Assembly: GCF_002217945.1 (NCBI RefSeq)
Contig: NZ_BCMG01000002.1
Span: forward strand, 1-64,000
Origin: Secundilactobacillus silagei JCM 19001
GTDB taxonomy: Bacteria; Bacillota; Bacilli; Lactobacillales; Lactobacillaceae
Direction: 5' to 3'
Length of the DNA stretch: 64,000 bases
Below the pieces are notes generated by a model, which did not search any database, was not told where the DNA came from, and worked only from the letters and a program-made list of their open reading frames with translations. Shown piece by piece: positions 25,602 through 38,900 of this stretch. Positions within the stretch are counted from its first letter, which is position 1. Each line of letters opens with the position of its first letter. The position numbers and the translations under genes were made by a program.

Positions 25602-25853
25602 CTAGCCCCAAGTATACGAGTATTGAGAACCAGCGCCATGATCGTCAACAATCAAATACCAACGACCAGATCCGGAGGCTTTAATTACCACTGGAGACTT
25701 AGTAGCAGAACCGCCGTAGTATTTAAAGCCAGCGCCTTGTTGATAATGGTTGAAATTTGCTTGATCAACCAGGTAAACATCAGCAGCCTTTTGAAGCCTG
25801 ACAGTAACGGATAGTTCTCCAGATGGATTGTCATAATGTGGAATGTCATCCAT
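25602..25853 (-). CDS. DUF1883-domain small protein
   Basis: An 83-residue protein matching the DUF1883 pattern: an N-terminal beta sandwich segment with VTVRLQKAADVYLVDQANF, a variable loop HYQQGAGFKYYGGSA, and the closing SGRWYLIVDDHGAG. DUF1883 occurs alone or fused to TIR-like domains in bacterial defence or stress proteins; here it is alone and its role is unknown. The ATG at 25853 is 8 bp after AAGG; an upstream GTG overlaps that site. It faces away from the giant surface-protein gene, with a TTGTGCACAA palindrome 60 bp upstream of its start. Confidence 0.7.
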   Translation of the reverse strand: MDDIPHYDNPSGELSVTVRLQKAADVYLVDQANFNHYQQGAGFKYYGGSATKSPVVIKASGSGRWYLIVDDHGAGSQYSYTWG

Positions 25854-25912
25854 AGGGAACACCTTCTTTCTGGAATAATTATCTCACTTATAAAAATAGA
25901 TGAAATGATACA

Positions 25913-25922
25913 TTGTGCACAA
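25913..25922. promoter_or_regulatory. TTGTGCACAA palindrome, copy 1
   Basis: Perfect 10-bp palindrome between the DUF1883 gene and the giant gene, about 60 bp from the DUF1883 start. The same sequence recurs at 26778-26787. A dimeric repressor could bind both. Confidence 0.4.
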
Positions 25923-26551
25923 AGCATATTTAACAAACTGACATGATGCCAGTACGAGGTTTAAGCGTTTACCAGGGGGAAAAGATATTCTTTAAATAAA
26001 CTTTTACACGAAAAATGGTTTGTCATTATTTAAAACATGAAATGGCCAGTACTTACTGTAGAGAAGGCATCTAAATAATAAGAGAGGACTTCCATTTACA
26101 CAAAATATTTGACACTTCCCCAAAACATTGTGAAACGTATAAGCCTGCTAATGTAGGAAAGATGGGAATTATTAGCAAAAAAGTTTAAATTTTTTTGTCC
26201 TGAATAATTATGTACAGTTAATCAAAATGTGTTCAGTATTAATTAATCTATACCGAAATCACTTAAAGTATAAAAGGGATATAGCCATTTTTAGCGAAAC
26301 AAATTATTTTTTATCACCGTGTAAGTGAACATCGCTTTTTTGATTAGATATTTTACAGTGCTCAAAACGAATGTTAAGTTTTCAAAAATCAATTTTATTC
26401 GTTTAGGCGAAGTATTGAAAATAATGTTTGAGATAAAAGAAAGTAGGTTGTTGCGCAATTGAAAATCTTTTCTTGGGTGAAGTAACCAATGAAACGGCCT
26501 GAAATTATTGGTGATAACAGTTAATTTCTTATAACATATAAGAGGGATTTT

Positions 26552-26698
26552 ATGGATAACTTAGAATTATAGCTGAATAAGTAATCAAAGTTAAAATTAG
26601 AAAAGAAATACGAATTAAATGTTAATGCTCAGTTATAGGTTGCAACAAAATCAGGTAATACCGTGATTAATATACAGTAGTGCAATGACACGTTATAA
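26552..26698 (+). pseudogene. Possible degraded small gene
   Basis: An AGAGGGA site precedes ATG at 26552, and the frame reads a plausible polar protein interrupted by TAG (26570), TAA (26582), TAG (26636), TAG (26678) and TAA (26696). The pieces between them (KLKLEKKYELNVNAQL, VATKSGNTVINIQ) look protein-like, and every stop could come from a single C-to-T change in a Gln codon. I cannot name a family. It may equally be chance in AT-rich DNA. Confidence 0.3.
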
Positions 26699-26777
26699 AA
26701 TAAACGGAGTATGCATTTAAAAAGGAAAATCAATTTTTTTCGATTTATGAGAATATTTATTCTATTTTTATAAATCA

Positions 26778-26787
26778 TTGTGCACAA
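26778..26787. promoter_or_regulatory. TTGTGCACAA palindrome, copy 2
   Basis: Identical to the palindrome at 25913-25922; here within ATTGTGCACAAT, about 160 bp before the giant gene and just downstream of the degraded frame. Confidence 0.4.
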
Positions 26788-26948
26788 TATCAGCTTGAAT
26801 TTATAAGTAATACGGTGCTAATATTCTGATGATTAGTAGCTAGAAATTTCAGAAAGTATTTGAAATAGGTTCAGGGAGCTAGTCTACTAAGGTATTGGAA
26901 CATTTTGGGGTGTAACAAGAAATATAAATTTATAAGGGGGAGATTTCA

Positions 26949-29900
26949 ATGGAAAAGTATAAATTTAATATGCAAAAATTAGCACGGGATTCTGTTGATC
27001 GAAAAGTCAGATTTAAGCTTTATAAAGCCGGCACACGCTGGTTAGTTGCTGGTATGGCAACACTGACTTTTGGGTTAACAGCTTTTTCTTTACCTGGACA
27101 AGTGAAAGCGGATACGGCAGCATCTACTAATAACGGTGATGCAAGTACGACAGGACGAAATGCAACCGCTGCCAAACAAGTAGTTTTGAAAAGTTCTCAA
27201 AATAACGCTGCTAGCGGTTCAACAAATACGCCGGCTGCAACACCCGCACCAACAGCACCTACCAATACTGGCACTCAAAGTCCGGCCAAGGCAACGAGCA
27301 CTACTGGTTCAACGACAGACGGTGCTAACGGTAGTTCTGTAACAGCTAATCAGCCAGCTAAAAATGCTGATTCCAGCACCGGTACAGACTCCAGTCAGAA
27401 TAATAATAGTTCAGCAGCAGAACAAAAGCTTAGTCAAGTGGATGCTGTTAGTGCACCTGAAGCACCAGCTGCACAATCAGCAAACGCTGCTGCTCAAGAC
27501 GCGACTGATAATGCTTCAGATGTATCGCTTAACAGTGCTGATAATAAAGTGACCTTGACTCAATCGGATGCAACTAGCGGTAAGGGAACTTTTGCTTTCG
27601 GTAATAATATGCTTACTCTCACTGATAAAGACGGTAAGACTTCAACGATTGATTTTAACCAATTTGGACAGCCTAATACTATTAACGTTAATAACAGTAC
27701 ACCTCAACCGCTTACCGTTAATTTACCAGGTCAAAAAGGGAGCACCACTGTTTCTAAGAATGCTGATGGTTCGTCCACTTTTTACTTCCCAGATGGAACT
27801 AAAGACGTGGTTAAACCAGGTGATACTACACAGCAGACTATTTCAACTGGCGGTAGTTTCGTTACTAATTCAGATGGAACGATTACCTTTACAAATCCAG
27901 ATAAAACAGTGACCAAGATTGATCCTAAGAAGGATGCACAACCAATAAACGATAAAACGACAGTTGTCTTTGTACCTAAAGGTGATACTAGTATTCAACC
28001 TAGTGAAATGACTGGTAATGGCACATTCGTTGTTAATCCTAGTGGGACGATCACTTTTACTGACCAAAGCGGAAAAACTTTGACAATTGATCCTAACAAT
28101 CTTGGTAAGCCGACGATTGTCAATTCTTATAAAAATAGTGGTACCGTCACGACACCACCACTCATTCTTCCGGCCTTACGTGGTAAAAATGGTGATGTTA
28201 CGTATCTTAGCGCTACAAATATTACGGGCAATTCATTAACCTTTAAAACTGAAAGCCAAGATGGCACATACACAAGTACCTTTAAAGTTAAACTAGGTGA
28301 CAAAGGTTACTTTCCAAATGGTGCAGACTATGCTATTGATTCAAGTGGTGTTTTTTCCGTTACATCTCCAGATGGTAGTAGGTATACCATTAATCCTTAC
28401 AAGATTGGTGGCTATCCGACTGCTAGTGATAGCAAGGTCATGAATGCTGCTATTCCTGTAGAAACTGCTGATCAGAAGACTACTACGTACATTTACACAG
28501 GCGAGTTGACTAAAGATGGTCAAAAAATTCTTCACAGTTCTGATGGTACGAGTACGGTAGTTAAAATCGGCGATAAGGTTACCTTACCAAATGGAGTCGT
28601 TTGTACGGGTTTTCCTGATGGAACAATTGGTCTTGAATCTATAGACCAATCTGGGACCCCTGTAGAGGAAGATATTGATCTCAATTTGGGCACTCAAAAC
28701 CCTAACGTTAATGGCATAGATAAGACAACTGTAATCTATGTCGCCAATAAAGATGGCAATGGTGGCAACAACGTCAATATTACTTCTCGAGCGGATGGCA
28801 CCATTTTAATCACTAATCCAGATGGCAGCACACAAGCTCTTAAAGTTGGTGACAAAGGCGTATTAGATTTAAATGAAATGCCTTATGTGGTTAACCCAGA
28901 TGGGAGCTTAACCCTTACAAATCCAGATAAAACAACGACTACTGTTGACCCTAAGAACGGAATATCAGGTGGAGTTACTAACGGGAGCGTTGAAGGCACT
29001 GTTAAGACGACCGCAATTTTTATCCCATACAATAACGTTAAGCAATACACGCCTTCAAATAATCCAGAAAGTTTAGATTTAACCAAGACAGTTACTGAAA
29101 ATATCATTTATCAGACTGCTGATGGCACCCATTTGGATCAAGATAACGGCATCCAAAATGTAGCATTTTATCGGACAGCTACCACAAAAGAAGACGGTAG
29201 CAGCGACATGGACTACTCTGACTGGACAACTAACCCAAGTGGTATTTCTGAAAAGAATACTGATAATTCGGATGACAAAAAAGCAACTATTAACAAAGTG
29301 CCTGATTACATTGTGAACTCGCAGGAAGGCTACACCTTTAGCAATGCTACGACTGCTTTGGACAAGCTAGCTGCCACTGCTGGTAACGAAGATGTTGCTA
29401 TTACTGGTGCTAATGACGTTGTTACGCGGACATTAATATATAAAAAGAATGTTGATATACAACCAGTTGATGGCACACCTGAAACTGTTAAACGGACAAT
29501 TCACTTTGTGGATCAAAAAGGTGCAACGCTCCATCCTGATATCGTTCAAACAATTACGTTTGGAACAAAAGTAATTAAAGATGCTCAAGGTAATCAAAAA
29601 GTGGTTTCCTATATTCCTAAGTCTTCCGATGAAGATGGTGATGGGACTGCCGATACAACGCCTAACAAGATTTTTACCTCTATTGATTCACCTATCGTTA
29701 AGGGCTACACACCGGATAACGTTAAAGTTGATGATCAAAACGTGCCACTGCAAGTTGATGGGACGCTGTCAGATCTTCAAACTACGGTAACGTATACTAA
29801 GGCACCGACTGTATCGGTTGATGCAGGTACTCCGACTGCTGATAAAACGGGTACCACTTATCAAATGACAATTAATGGACAGCCAGCTGGTTCATTTACA

Positions 29901-32900
29901 GTTAAAAATGGTGCTAAAGGTGATCCAGGTCAAGATGGTGGCACACTAACTGTTGATCCGGCTAACCCCGCGACTGGTACGGATGCAAATGGGAACCCAA
30001 CTACGACTTATCACTTCATTATCACCAAGCCAGATGGCACAAAGACTGATGGTGGTTCACTGACAGTTAAAGACGGTAAGAATGGTGATACACCAACTAT
30101 CGATCAAAGCAAGACGACGACTGATAAGGACGGTAATGAGGTTTATACGCTTGTAGATAGTAAGGGTAATTCACTCGGAACTTTAACTGCTCCTAAAGGT
30201 ATTAAAGGCGATACTGGTGCCAAAGGTGATCGAGGTGCTGATGGTTCATCACCAGTTCTCTTACCAATCACTGATAAAGATGGTAACGCAGCTGGCTATA
30301 CAATCTTCATTGATAACAAACCAGCCGGAACGATTATGAATGGTAAAGATGGTGCTACACCAACCATTGACCCAGCACAAACCAAGATTGATGCAGATGG
30401 CAATACCACGTATGTATTAGTCGACGGTGCTGGCAAGACAGTTGGTACATTCACAGCTACCAAAGGTGCCAAGGGTGATACAGGTGCTCAAGGTATCCAG
30501 GGTGTTGCCGGTAAAAATGGGACTACACCAACGCTTGATCCAACGAAGACGACAACTGGTACTGATAAAGATGGTAATCCAACAACGACTTACCACTTCA
30601 TTATCACCAAGCCAGATGGAACTACTACTGATGGCGGTTCACTGACAGTCAAGGATGGTAAAGATGGTACTAACGGTGATACCCCAACCATTGATTCAAG
30701 CAAGACCACGACAGATAAAGATGGCAACAAGGTTTATACATTCGTAGACAGTAAAGGTAATTCACTTGGGACCTTGACCGCACCTAAAGGTGAGACTGGC
30801 GCTACCGGTGCAACTGGTGCTGCTGGTAAGAATGGTAAGGCACCACAAGTTGAACCAATTAAAGATGCCAATGGTAAGACAACGGGCTACAGTTTCTTCT
30901 ACACGGATGATAACGGTAATAAGGTACCACTGGGTACGGTTGACGCACCAAAAGATGGGACTAATGGTGATACCCCAACTATCGATCAAAGCAAGACGAC
31001 GACTGATAAGGACGGTAATGAGGTTTACACGCTTGTAGATAGTAAGGGAAATTCACTAGGGACTTTAACGGCTCCTAAGGGTGCCCAAGGTGTACAAGGT
31101 AAACAAGGTGATCCAGGAACTTCACCAGTTATCACACCAACGACTGATGATAAAGGTAAGTCAACTGGCTACACGATTACTGATGGCAAGAACACGGTCA
31201 CTGTTACTAACGGTAAAGATGGCGTAACGCCAAGCTTTACCAAGACTGACACTGGCTACGATATCATGTTGAATGGTACCAAAGTTGGTACACTCGACAA
31301 TGGTAAAGATGGCGCCACCCCAATGGTTACTACCAAGCCTGCTTATGACAAAGATAATCATGTAATCGGTACTACATTGGTTATTAACGGCCGAGATGAA
31401 GATACGATTTTGAACGGTGCTACTGGTGCCCAAGGACCACAAGGTGACAAAGGTGATCCTGGTGCTACACCAGTTATTACTGCTGATAAAGACAACAGTG
31501 GCAAGCCGAATGGAAGTTATACCATTACGGTTAATGGTCAGCCTGTTGGGAGTTTGCATGATGGTAAAGACGGTGCAACACCGAAATTTACTGAAATTAA
31601 GGGTACGGATGGTACAGTTACTGGTTACACCATCACTGTTAACGGCACGGCGGTTGGTAATATTACCAATGGTAAAGACGGCAAGCCTGGTTCAGTTGTA
31701 ACCGTTAAGCCGGTTACTGATCCGAAGACTAATGCCCAAACGGGTGTCACTCTGGTCATTGACGGCCATGATGCTGGTACTGTCATGGATGGTAAAGATG
31801 GTGCACAAGGGCCACAAGGTGATCCTGGTAAGTCAGCAACTATCACACCAACGACTGATGCTCAAGGTAAGCCAAATGGTTACACAATCACTGATGGTAA
31901 CGGTAAGACAGTTACTGTGACGAACGGTAAAGACGGTGCAACACCAAGCTTTACCAAGACCGACACCGGCTACGATATCATGTTGAATGGTACTAAAGTT
32001 GGGTCACTCGACAATGGTCGAGATGGTGCTACACCAATGGTTACCACGAAGCCCGCTTATGACGATAAGAATAATGTAATCGGTACCACATTGGTTATTA
32101 ACGGTCGGAATGAAGATACGATTTTGAACGGTACTAACGGTGCTAAAGGTGACAAAGGCGATCCTGGTGCTACACCAGTTATTACTGCTGATAAAGATAA
32201 GAGCGGTAATCCAACTGGCAGTTATACCATTACGGTTAATGGTCAGCCTGCTGGTACCTTGCATGATGGTAAAGATGGTTCTACACCGAAATTTACTGAA
32301 AACAAGGGTACAGATGGTAAAGTTACTGGCTACACCATCACTGTTGATGGTGTGACTGTTGGTACACTCAACAATGGTCAAGATGGCAAGCCTGGTTCAG
32401 TTGTAACCACTAAGGCAGTTACTGATGAGGCTGGTAATAAGATTGGTGTCCAGCTGTTCGTCGATGGTCAAGACGGCGGTACTATTTTGAACGGTGCCCA
32501 AGGTCCACAAGGCCCACAAGGTCCACAAGGTGATTCACCAGTTATCACACCAGATCTTGACGCAAACGGTCAGCCTACTGGCACTTACACCATTAAAGTT
32601 GGTAAAGATACTGTTGGTACCCTGAGAAATGGTAAAGATGGGTCTACTCCTAAATTTACTGAAACTAAAGATACTCAAGGAAATGTAACCGGATACGATA
32701 TCACAGTTGACGGTAACAAAGTTGGCAGCCTCAAGAACGGAACTAACGGTACTAATGGTAAAGATGGCGTTACGCCTGTAATTACCACCACACCAGAATT
32801 GGCTGCTGATGGTCGGACGGTGATTGGCAATACGATTACCATTACCACACCAGGTTCTAAGGACAAGCCACAAGTATTTAACGTGGCGAATGGTAAAGAT

Positions 32901-35900
32901 GCTCAGACACCATCAGTTAAAGAAATTGATAATGGTGATGGGACTAAGTCTTATGAATTCTACCTGCCAGGTAAAAATGCTGATGGTTCCGATGATACGA
33001 ATTTGGGTACCGTTGCTGCACCTAAAGATGGTCAGTCCATTACCGTTACAGGTACTACTACTGACGAGAATGGCAACACAGTTGTGAAGTTTTCTGACGG
33101 GAAGACGGCCACAATTTCTAAAGGTGTCAAGGGTGACAAAGGTGATAAGGGTGATACTGGTGCTAACGGTTCATCACCAGTTCTCTTACCAATTACTGAT
33201 AAAGACGGTAACGCAGCTGGTTACACGATCTTCATTGATAACAAACCAGCCGGAACAATTATGAATGGTAAAAATGGGACTACCCCAACCATTGACCCGG
33301 CCCAAACCAAGACTGATGGAGATGGCAATACCACTTATGTATTAGTCGATGGCGCTGGTAAGACAGTTGGTACATTCACTGCTGCTAAGGGTGCTAAAGG
33401 TGATACTGGTGCTGCCGGCAAAGATGGTAGCACACCAACAGTTGATCCAAACCATATTACTCATGGTACGGATGGCGACGGCAACCCAACCACAACCTAT
33501 CACTTCATTATCACCAAGCCAGATGGCACAACCACTGATGGCGGTTCATTGACAATTACCGATGGTAAGAATGGTACTAATGGTGACACACCGAAAATCG
33601 ATTCAAGCAAGACCACGACCGACAAAGACGGTAATGAAGTTTATACGTTTGTAGATAGTAAAGGTAACCCAGTTGGCACTTTAACTGCACCTAAAGGCGA
33701 TACTGGTGCCACTGGTGCTAAAGGTGACAAGGGTGACGCCGGTACGAATGGTCAAACGCCACAAGTCAAAGAAGTTACTGATAAGACTACTGGCAAGACT
33801 CAATACGAGTTCTACATCACTAACCCAGATGGCTCAACTAAGACGATTAGCACTGTCGATGCACCTAAAGATGGTAAAGATGGTCAAACGCCATTAGTTG
33901 AACCCGTTAAAGATGCTACTGGTAAGACGACCGGCTACAACTTCTACTACACCAACGATAAGGGCCAAAAGGTCTCGCTTGGCACGGTAGACGCACCTAA
34001 AGATGGTACGAATGGTAAAGATGGTACGAATGGTAAAGATGGTGCTGCACCAACAATTGATCCTAAACAAACCACGACTGATACAGATGGCAATACCACT
34101 TATGTATTCGTTGACAGCGCTGGTAAGACAGTTGGCACGATCACTGCTGCTAAGGGTGCTAAAGGCGATACTGGTGCCACTGGTGCTGCCGGCAAAGATG
34201 GTAGTACACCAACAATTGATCCAAGCAAGACCACGACCGATAAAGACGGTAATAAAGTTTATACACTCGTAGATGATAAAGGCAATACAGTTGGGACTTT
34301 AACCGCACCTAAAGGCGACAAAGGTGATACTGGTGCTAAGGGTGCTGATGGTTCATCACCAGTTCTCTTACCAATTACAGATAAAGATGGTAACGCAGCT
34401 GGCTACACAATCTTCATTGACAATAAACCAGCTGGAACGATTACCAATGGTAAGAACGGTAAAGATGGTAGCACACCAACACTTGACCCAACTAAAACCA
34501 CTACTGGTACAGATAGTAATGGTAATCCAACTACGACTTATCATTTCACTATCACCAATCCAGATGGCACAAAGGGTGATGGTGGATCACTAACGGTTAA
34601 AGATGGTAAGAATGGTGATACACCAACAGTTGATCCTAAGCAGACAACGACTGATAAAGATGGCAATACCACTTATGTATTAGTCGACGGTGCTGGCAAG
34701 ACAGTTGGTAAGTTCACTGCTAACAAGGGTGATAAAGGTGATACACCAATTATTGATTCAACCAAGACTACTACTGGTAAGGATGCCAATGGGAACCCAA
34801 CCACGACTTATCATTTCACTATCACCAATCCAGATGGCACAAAGGGTGATGGCGGTTCACTGACCGTTACCAATGGTAAAGCTGGCGATACACCGAAGAT
34901 CGATCCAAGCAAGACGACGACCGATGCAAATGGCAACAAGGTTTATACGTTTGTAGATAGTAATGGTAATTCACTAGGAACCTTGACTGCACCTAAGGGC
35001 GATAAAGGTGACACCGGTGCTAAGGGTGCTGACGGTTCATCACCGGTGCTCTTACCAATCACTGATAAAGATGGTAATGCAGCTGGTTACACGGTCTTCA
35101 TTGATAATAAACCAGCTGGAACGATTATGAATGGTAAGAATGGTGTCGATGGTAAAGATGGTACTACACCAACACTTGACGCATCTAAGACTACTACTGG
35201 TACTGATAAAGATGGTAATCCAACTACGACTTATCACTTTGTTATCACTAAGCCAGATGGCACAACCACTGATGGCGGTACACTGACAGTTAAAGATGGT
35301 AAGGACGGTAAGAATGGTGATACACCAACAGTTGATCCTAAACAGACCACGACTGATGCAAATGGCAATACCACTTATGTATTAGTCGACGGCACTGGCA
35401 AGACAGTTGGTACATTTACTGCTAACAAGGGTGCTAAAGGCGACAAAGGTGATACACCAACCATTGATCCAACCAAGACCACTACTGGTACTGATAAAGA
35501 TGGTAATCCAACTACGACTTATCACTTCACTATCACCAATCCAGATGGCACAAAGGGCGATGGCGGTCAACTGACCGTTACCAATGGTAAACCTGGTTCA
35601 GTTGTAACAACTAAGCCGCTTATGGGAACTGATGGTAAGACTCAAATTGGGACCACGTTGGTCATTGACGGCAAGGATTCCGGTACCATTTTGAACGGTG
35701 TCAAAGGCGACAAAGGTGATAAGGGTGATACTGGTGCCACAGGTGCTTCACCAATTATGACGCCAACCACTGATAAAGATGGTAACGTCACTGGTTACAA
35801 CATCACAATTGATGGCAAGCCAGCCGGGACGATTACCAATGGTAAAGACGGCTCAACGCCTCAATTTACCGAAACTAAAGATGGTCAAGGTAATGTAAAC

Positions 35901-38900
35901 GGTTACGACATCATGGTTGACGGTAACAAAGTTGGCAGTATCAAGAACGGCACCAATGGTACTAACGGTACTGATGGAATTTCTCCAGTAATCACTACAA
36001 CACCATTGTTGAGTGCTGATGGTAAGACGGTCATCGGTAACACAATCACTATTACGAAGCCGGGTTCTACTGACGCACCACAAGTTGTTAACGTGACAAA
36101 TGGTAAAGATGGTCAAACACCATCGGTTAAGGAAGTTACGGATCAAGCGGGGAACAAGACGCTTGAATTCTACCTGCCAGGTACTAAAGGTGACGGTTCC
36201 GATGATACGATTTTGGGTACAATTGCTGCACCTAAAGATGGTATTAACGGTAAAGATGGTCAAACACCACAAGTTAAGCCTGGTGTTGATAAAGATGGCA
36301 ACGCGGACTACGAGTTCTACATTACTAATCCAGACGGTTCTACCAAGATAATTGGTACAGTTGCCGCACCTAAAGACGGCACCAACGGTAAAGATGGCGC
36401 AACCCCAACGGTTAAACCACACACTGGTGCTGACGGTAAGCAAGACGGTTACACCTACACTCTAAACGGTGTTGATTACACTGTTTTGAATGGTAAAGAT
36501 GGGCAGAATGGTACTAACGGTAAAGATGGTGCCAATGGTAAGGATGCTGAAGTCACCAGCTCAACCACTGATAAAGATGGCAACACAGTGGTTACCTTTA
36601 ATGATGGCAAGTCGATCACCGTTGCTAAAGGTGATAAGGGCGCTGATGGTCAAACGCCATTAGTTAAGGAAGTTACCGATAAGACTACTGGCAAGACTTC
36701 ATACGAGTTCTACCTGCCAGGTACTAAGGGCGACGGTTCTGATGATACGATCTTGGGTACGGTTGATGCGCCTAAGGATGGTATCAACGGTATTAATGGT
36801 AAAGACGGTCAGACGCCACAAGTTAAGCCTGGTGTTGATAAAGATGGCAACGCGGACTACGAGTTCTACATTACTAACCCAGACGGTTCTACCAAGACAG
36901 TTGGTACAGTTGCTGCACCTAAAGATGGTAAAGATGGCGCAACCCCAACGGTTAAACCGCACACTGGTGCTGACGGTAAGCAAGACGGTTACACCTACAC
37001 TCTGAACGGCGTTGATTACACTATCTTGAATGGTAAAGATGGCCAGAATGGTAAAGACGGTCAAAACGGTAAGGACTTGAAAGTCACTGGGCAAACTACT
37101 GATAAAGATGGCAACACACTGGTTACCTTCAGTGATGGTTCAACGGTCACAGTAGATAAAGGTAAAGACGGTACTGCTGGCAAAGATGGTCAAACGCCGC
37201 AAGTTAAGGCGGGCACTGATAAAGATGGTAATGCAATCTACGAATTCTATCTACCGGGTACTAAGCCAGATGGCTCCGATGATACGATCTTGGGTACGGT
37301 TTCTGCACCTAAGGACGGAATCAATGGTAAAGATGGTGCTGCTGGTAAAGATGGTCAAACACCACAGGTTAAGGCTGTTAAGAATGACGATGGTACGACA
37401 TCATATGAGTTCTACATTACTAACCCAGACGGTTCTACCAAGATAGTTGGGACAGTTGCTGCACCTAAAGATGGTACTAACGGTAAAGATGGTCAGACTC
37501 CAACGGTTAAGCCACACACTGGTACTGACGGTAAGCAAGACGGCTTCACTTACACTCTGAATGGTGTTGATTACACTGTTTTGAATGGTAAAGATGGTCA
37601 GAATGGTACTAACGGTACCGACGGCAAGGACTTGAAAGTCACTGGTCAAACTATCGATAAGGATGGCAATACAGTAATTACCTTCAGTGATGGATCAAAT
37701 GTCACAGTTGACAAAGGTCAAAACGGTGCTGCTGGTAAAGATGGTCAAACACCTTCAGTTAAGGAAGTTACCGATAAGACTACTGGCAAGACTTCATACG
37801 AATTTTATCTGCCAGGTACTAAAGGCGACGGTTCCGACGATACGATCCTAGGTACGGTTGATGCGCCTAAGGACGGCATTAACGGTACTAATGGTAAAGA
37901 TGGTCAAACACCACAGGTTAAGGCCAGTGTTGATAAAAATGGCAATGCTGACTATGAGTTCTACATTACTAATCCAGATGGTTCTACCAAGACGGTTGGG
38001 ACAGTTGCTGCACCTAAAGATGGTAAAGATGGCGCAACCCCAACGGTTAAACCACACACTGGTGCTGACGGTAAGCAAGACGGCTATACCTATACGCTGA
38101 ACGGTGTTGATTACACTGTTTTGAATGGTAAAGACGGTCAGAATGGTAAAGATGGTGCCAACGGTAAGGACTTGACAGTCACTGGTCAAACTACTGATAA
38201 AGATGGCAACACAGTGGTTAACTTCAGTGATGGCAACACAGTTACAGTTCCTAAGGGTGCCAAAGGTGCCGATGGTCAAACGCCACTGGTTAAGGAAGTT
38301 ACGGATCAAGCTGGCAACAAGACACTTGAATTCTATCTGCCAGGTACTAAGGCTGATGGTTCCGATGATACGATTTTGGGTACGATTGCCGCACCTAAGG
38401 ATGGTACCAACGGAAAAGATGGTCAAACCCCACAAGTTAAGGAAGTTGTTGGTACTGATGGTACGAAGTCATACGAGTTCTTCATCACTAATCCAGATGG
38501 TTCTACCAAGATAGTTGGTACAGTTGCTGCACCTAAAGATGGTAAAGACGGTATCAATGGTAAAGATGGTCAAACCCCAACCGTTACACCGTACACTGGT
38601 GCTGACGGTAAGCAAGACGGTTACACTTACACTCTGAACGGTGTTCCTTACACTGTCTTGAATGGTAAAGACGGTCAGAATGGTAAAGATGGTGCCAACG
38701 GCAAGGACTTGACAATTACTGATAAAACTATCGATAAGGATGGTAATACAATCGTTACCTTCAGCGATGGCTCAAATATCACGATTGATAAAGGCAAAGA
38801 CGGTGCTGCTGGCAAAGATGGTCAAACGCCACAAGTTAAAGCTGGTACTGATAAAGATGGCAATGCAATCTACGAATTCTACCTGCCAGGTGCTAAAGGT

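Larger units (their letters stand above)
25854..26948. other. 1.1 kb AT-rich gene-free region upstream of the giant gene
   Basis: Strikingly AT-rich compared with the neighbours. It holds two identical TTGTGCACAA palindromes (25913-25922, 26778-26787), a degraded reading frame (26552-26698) and a possible promoter TTGAAA-17-TCTACT at 26860-26888 for the giant gene, whose AAGGGGGAG ribosome site precedes 26949. No intact gene is seen. Such AT-rich DNA often marks acquired material or a large regulatory zone. Confidence 0.6.
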
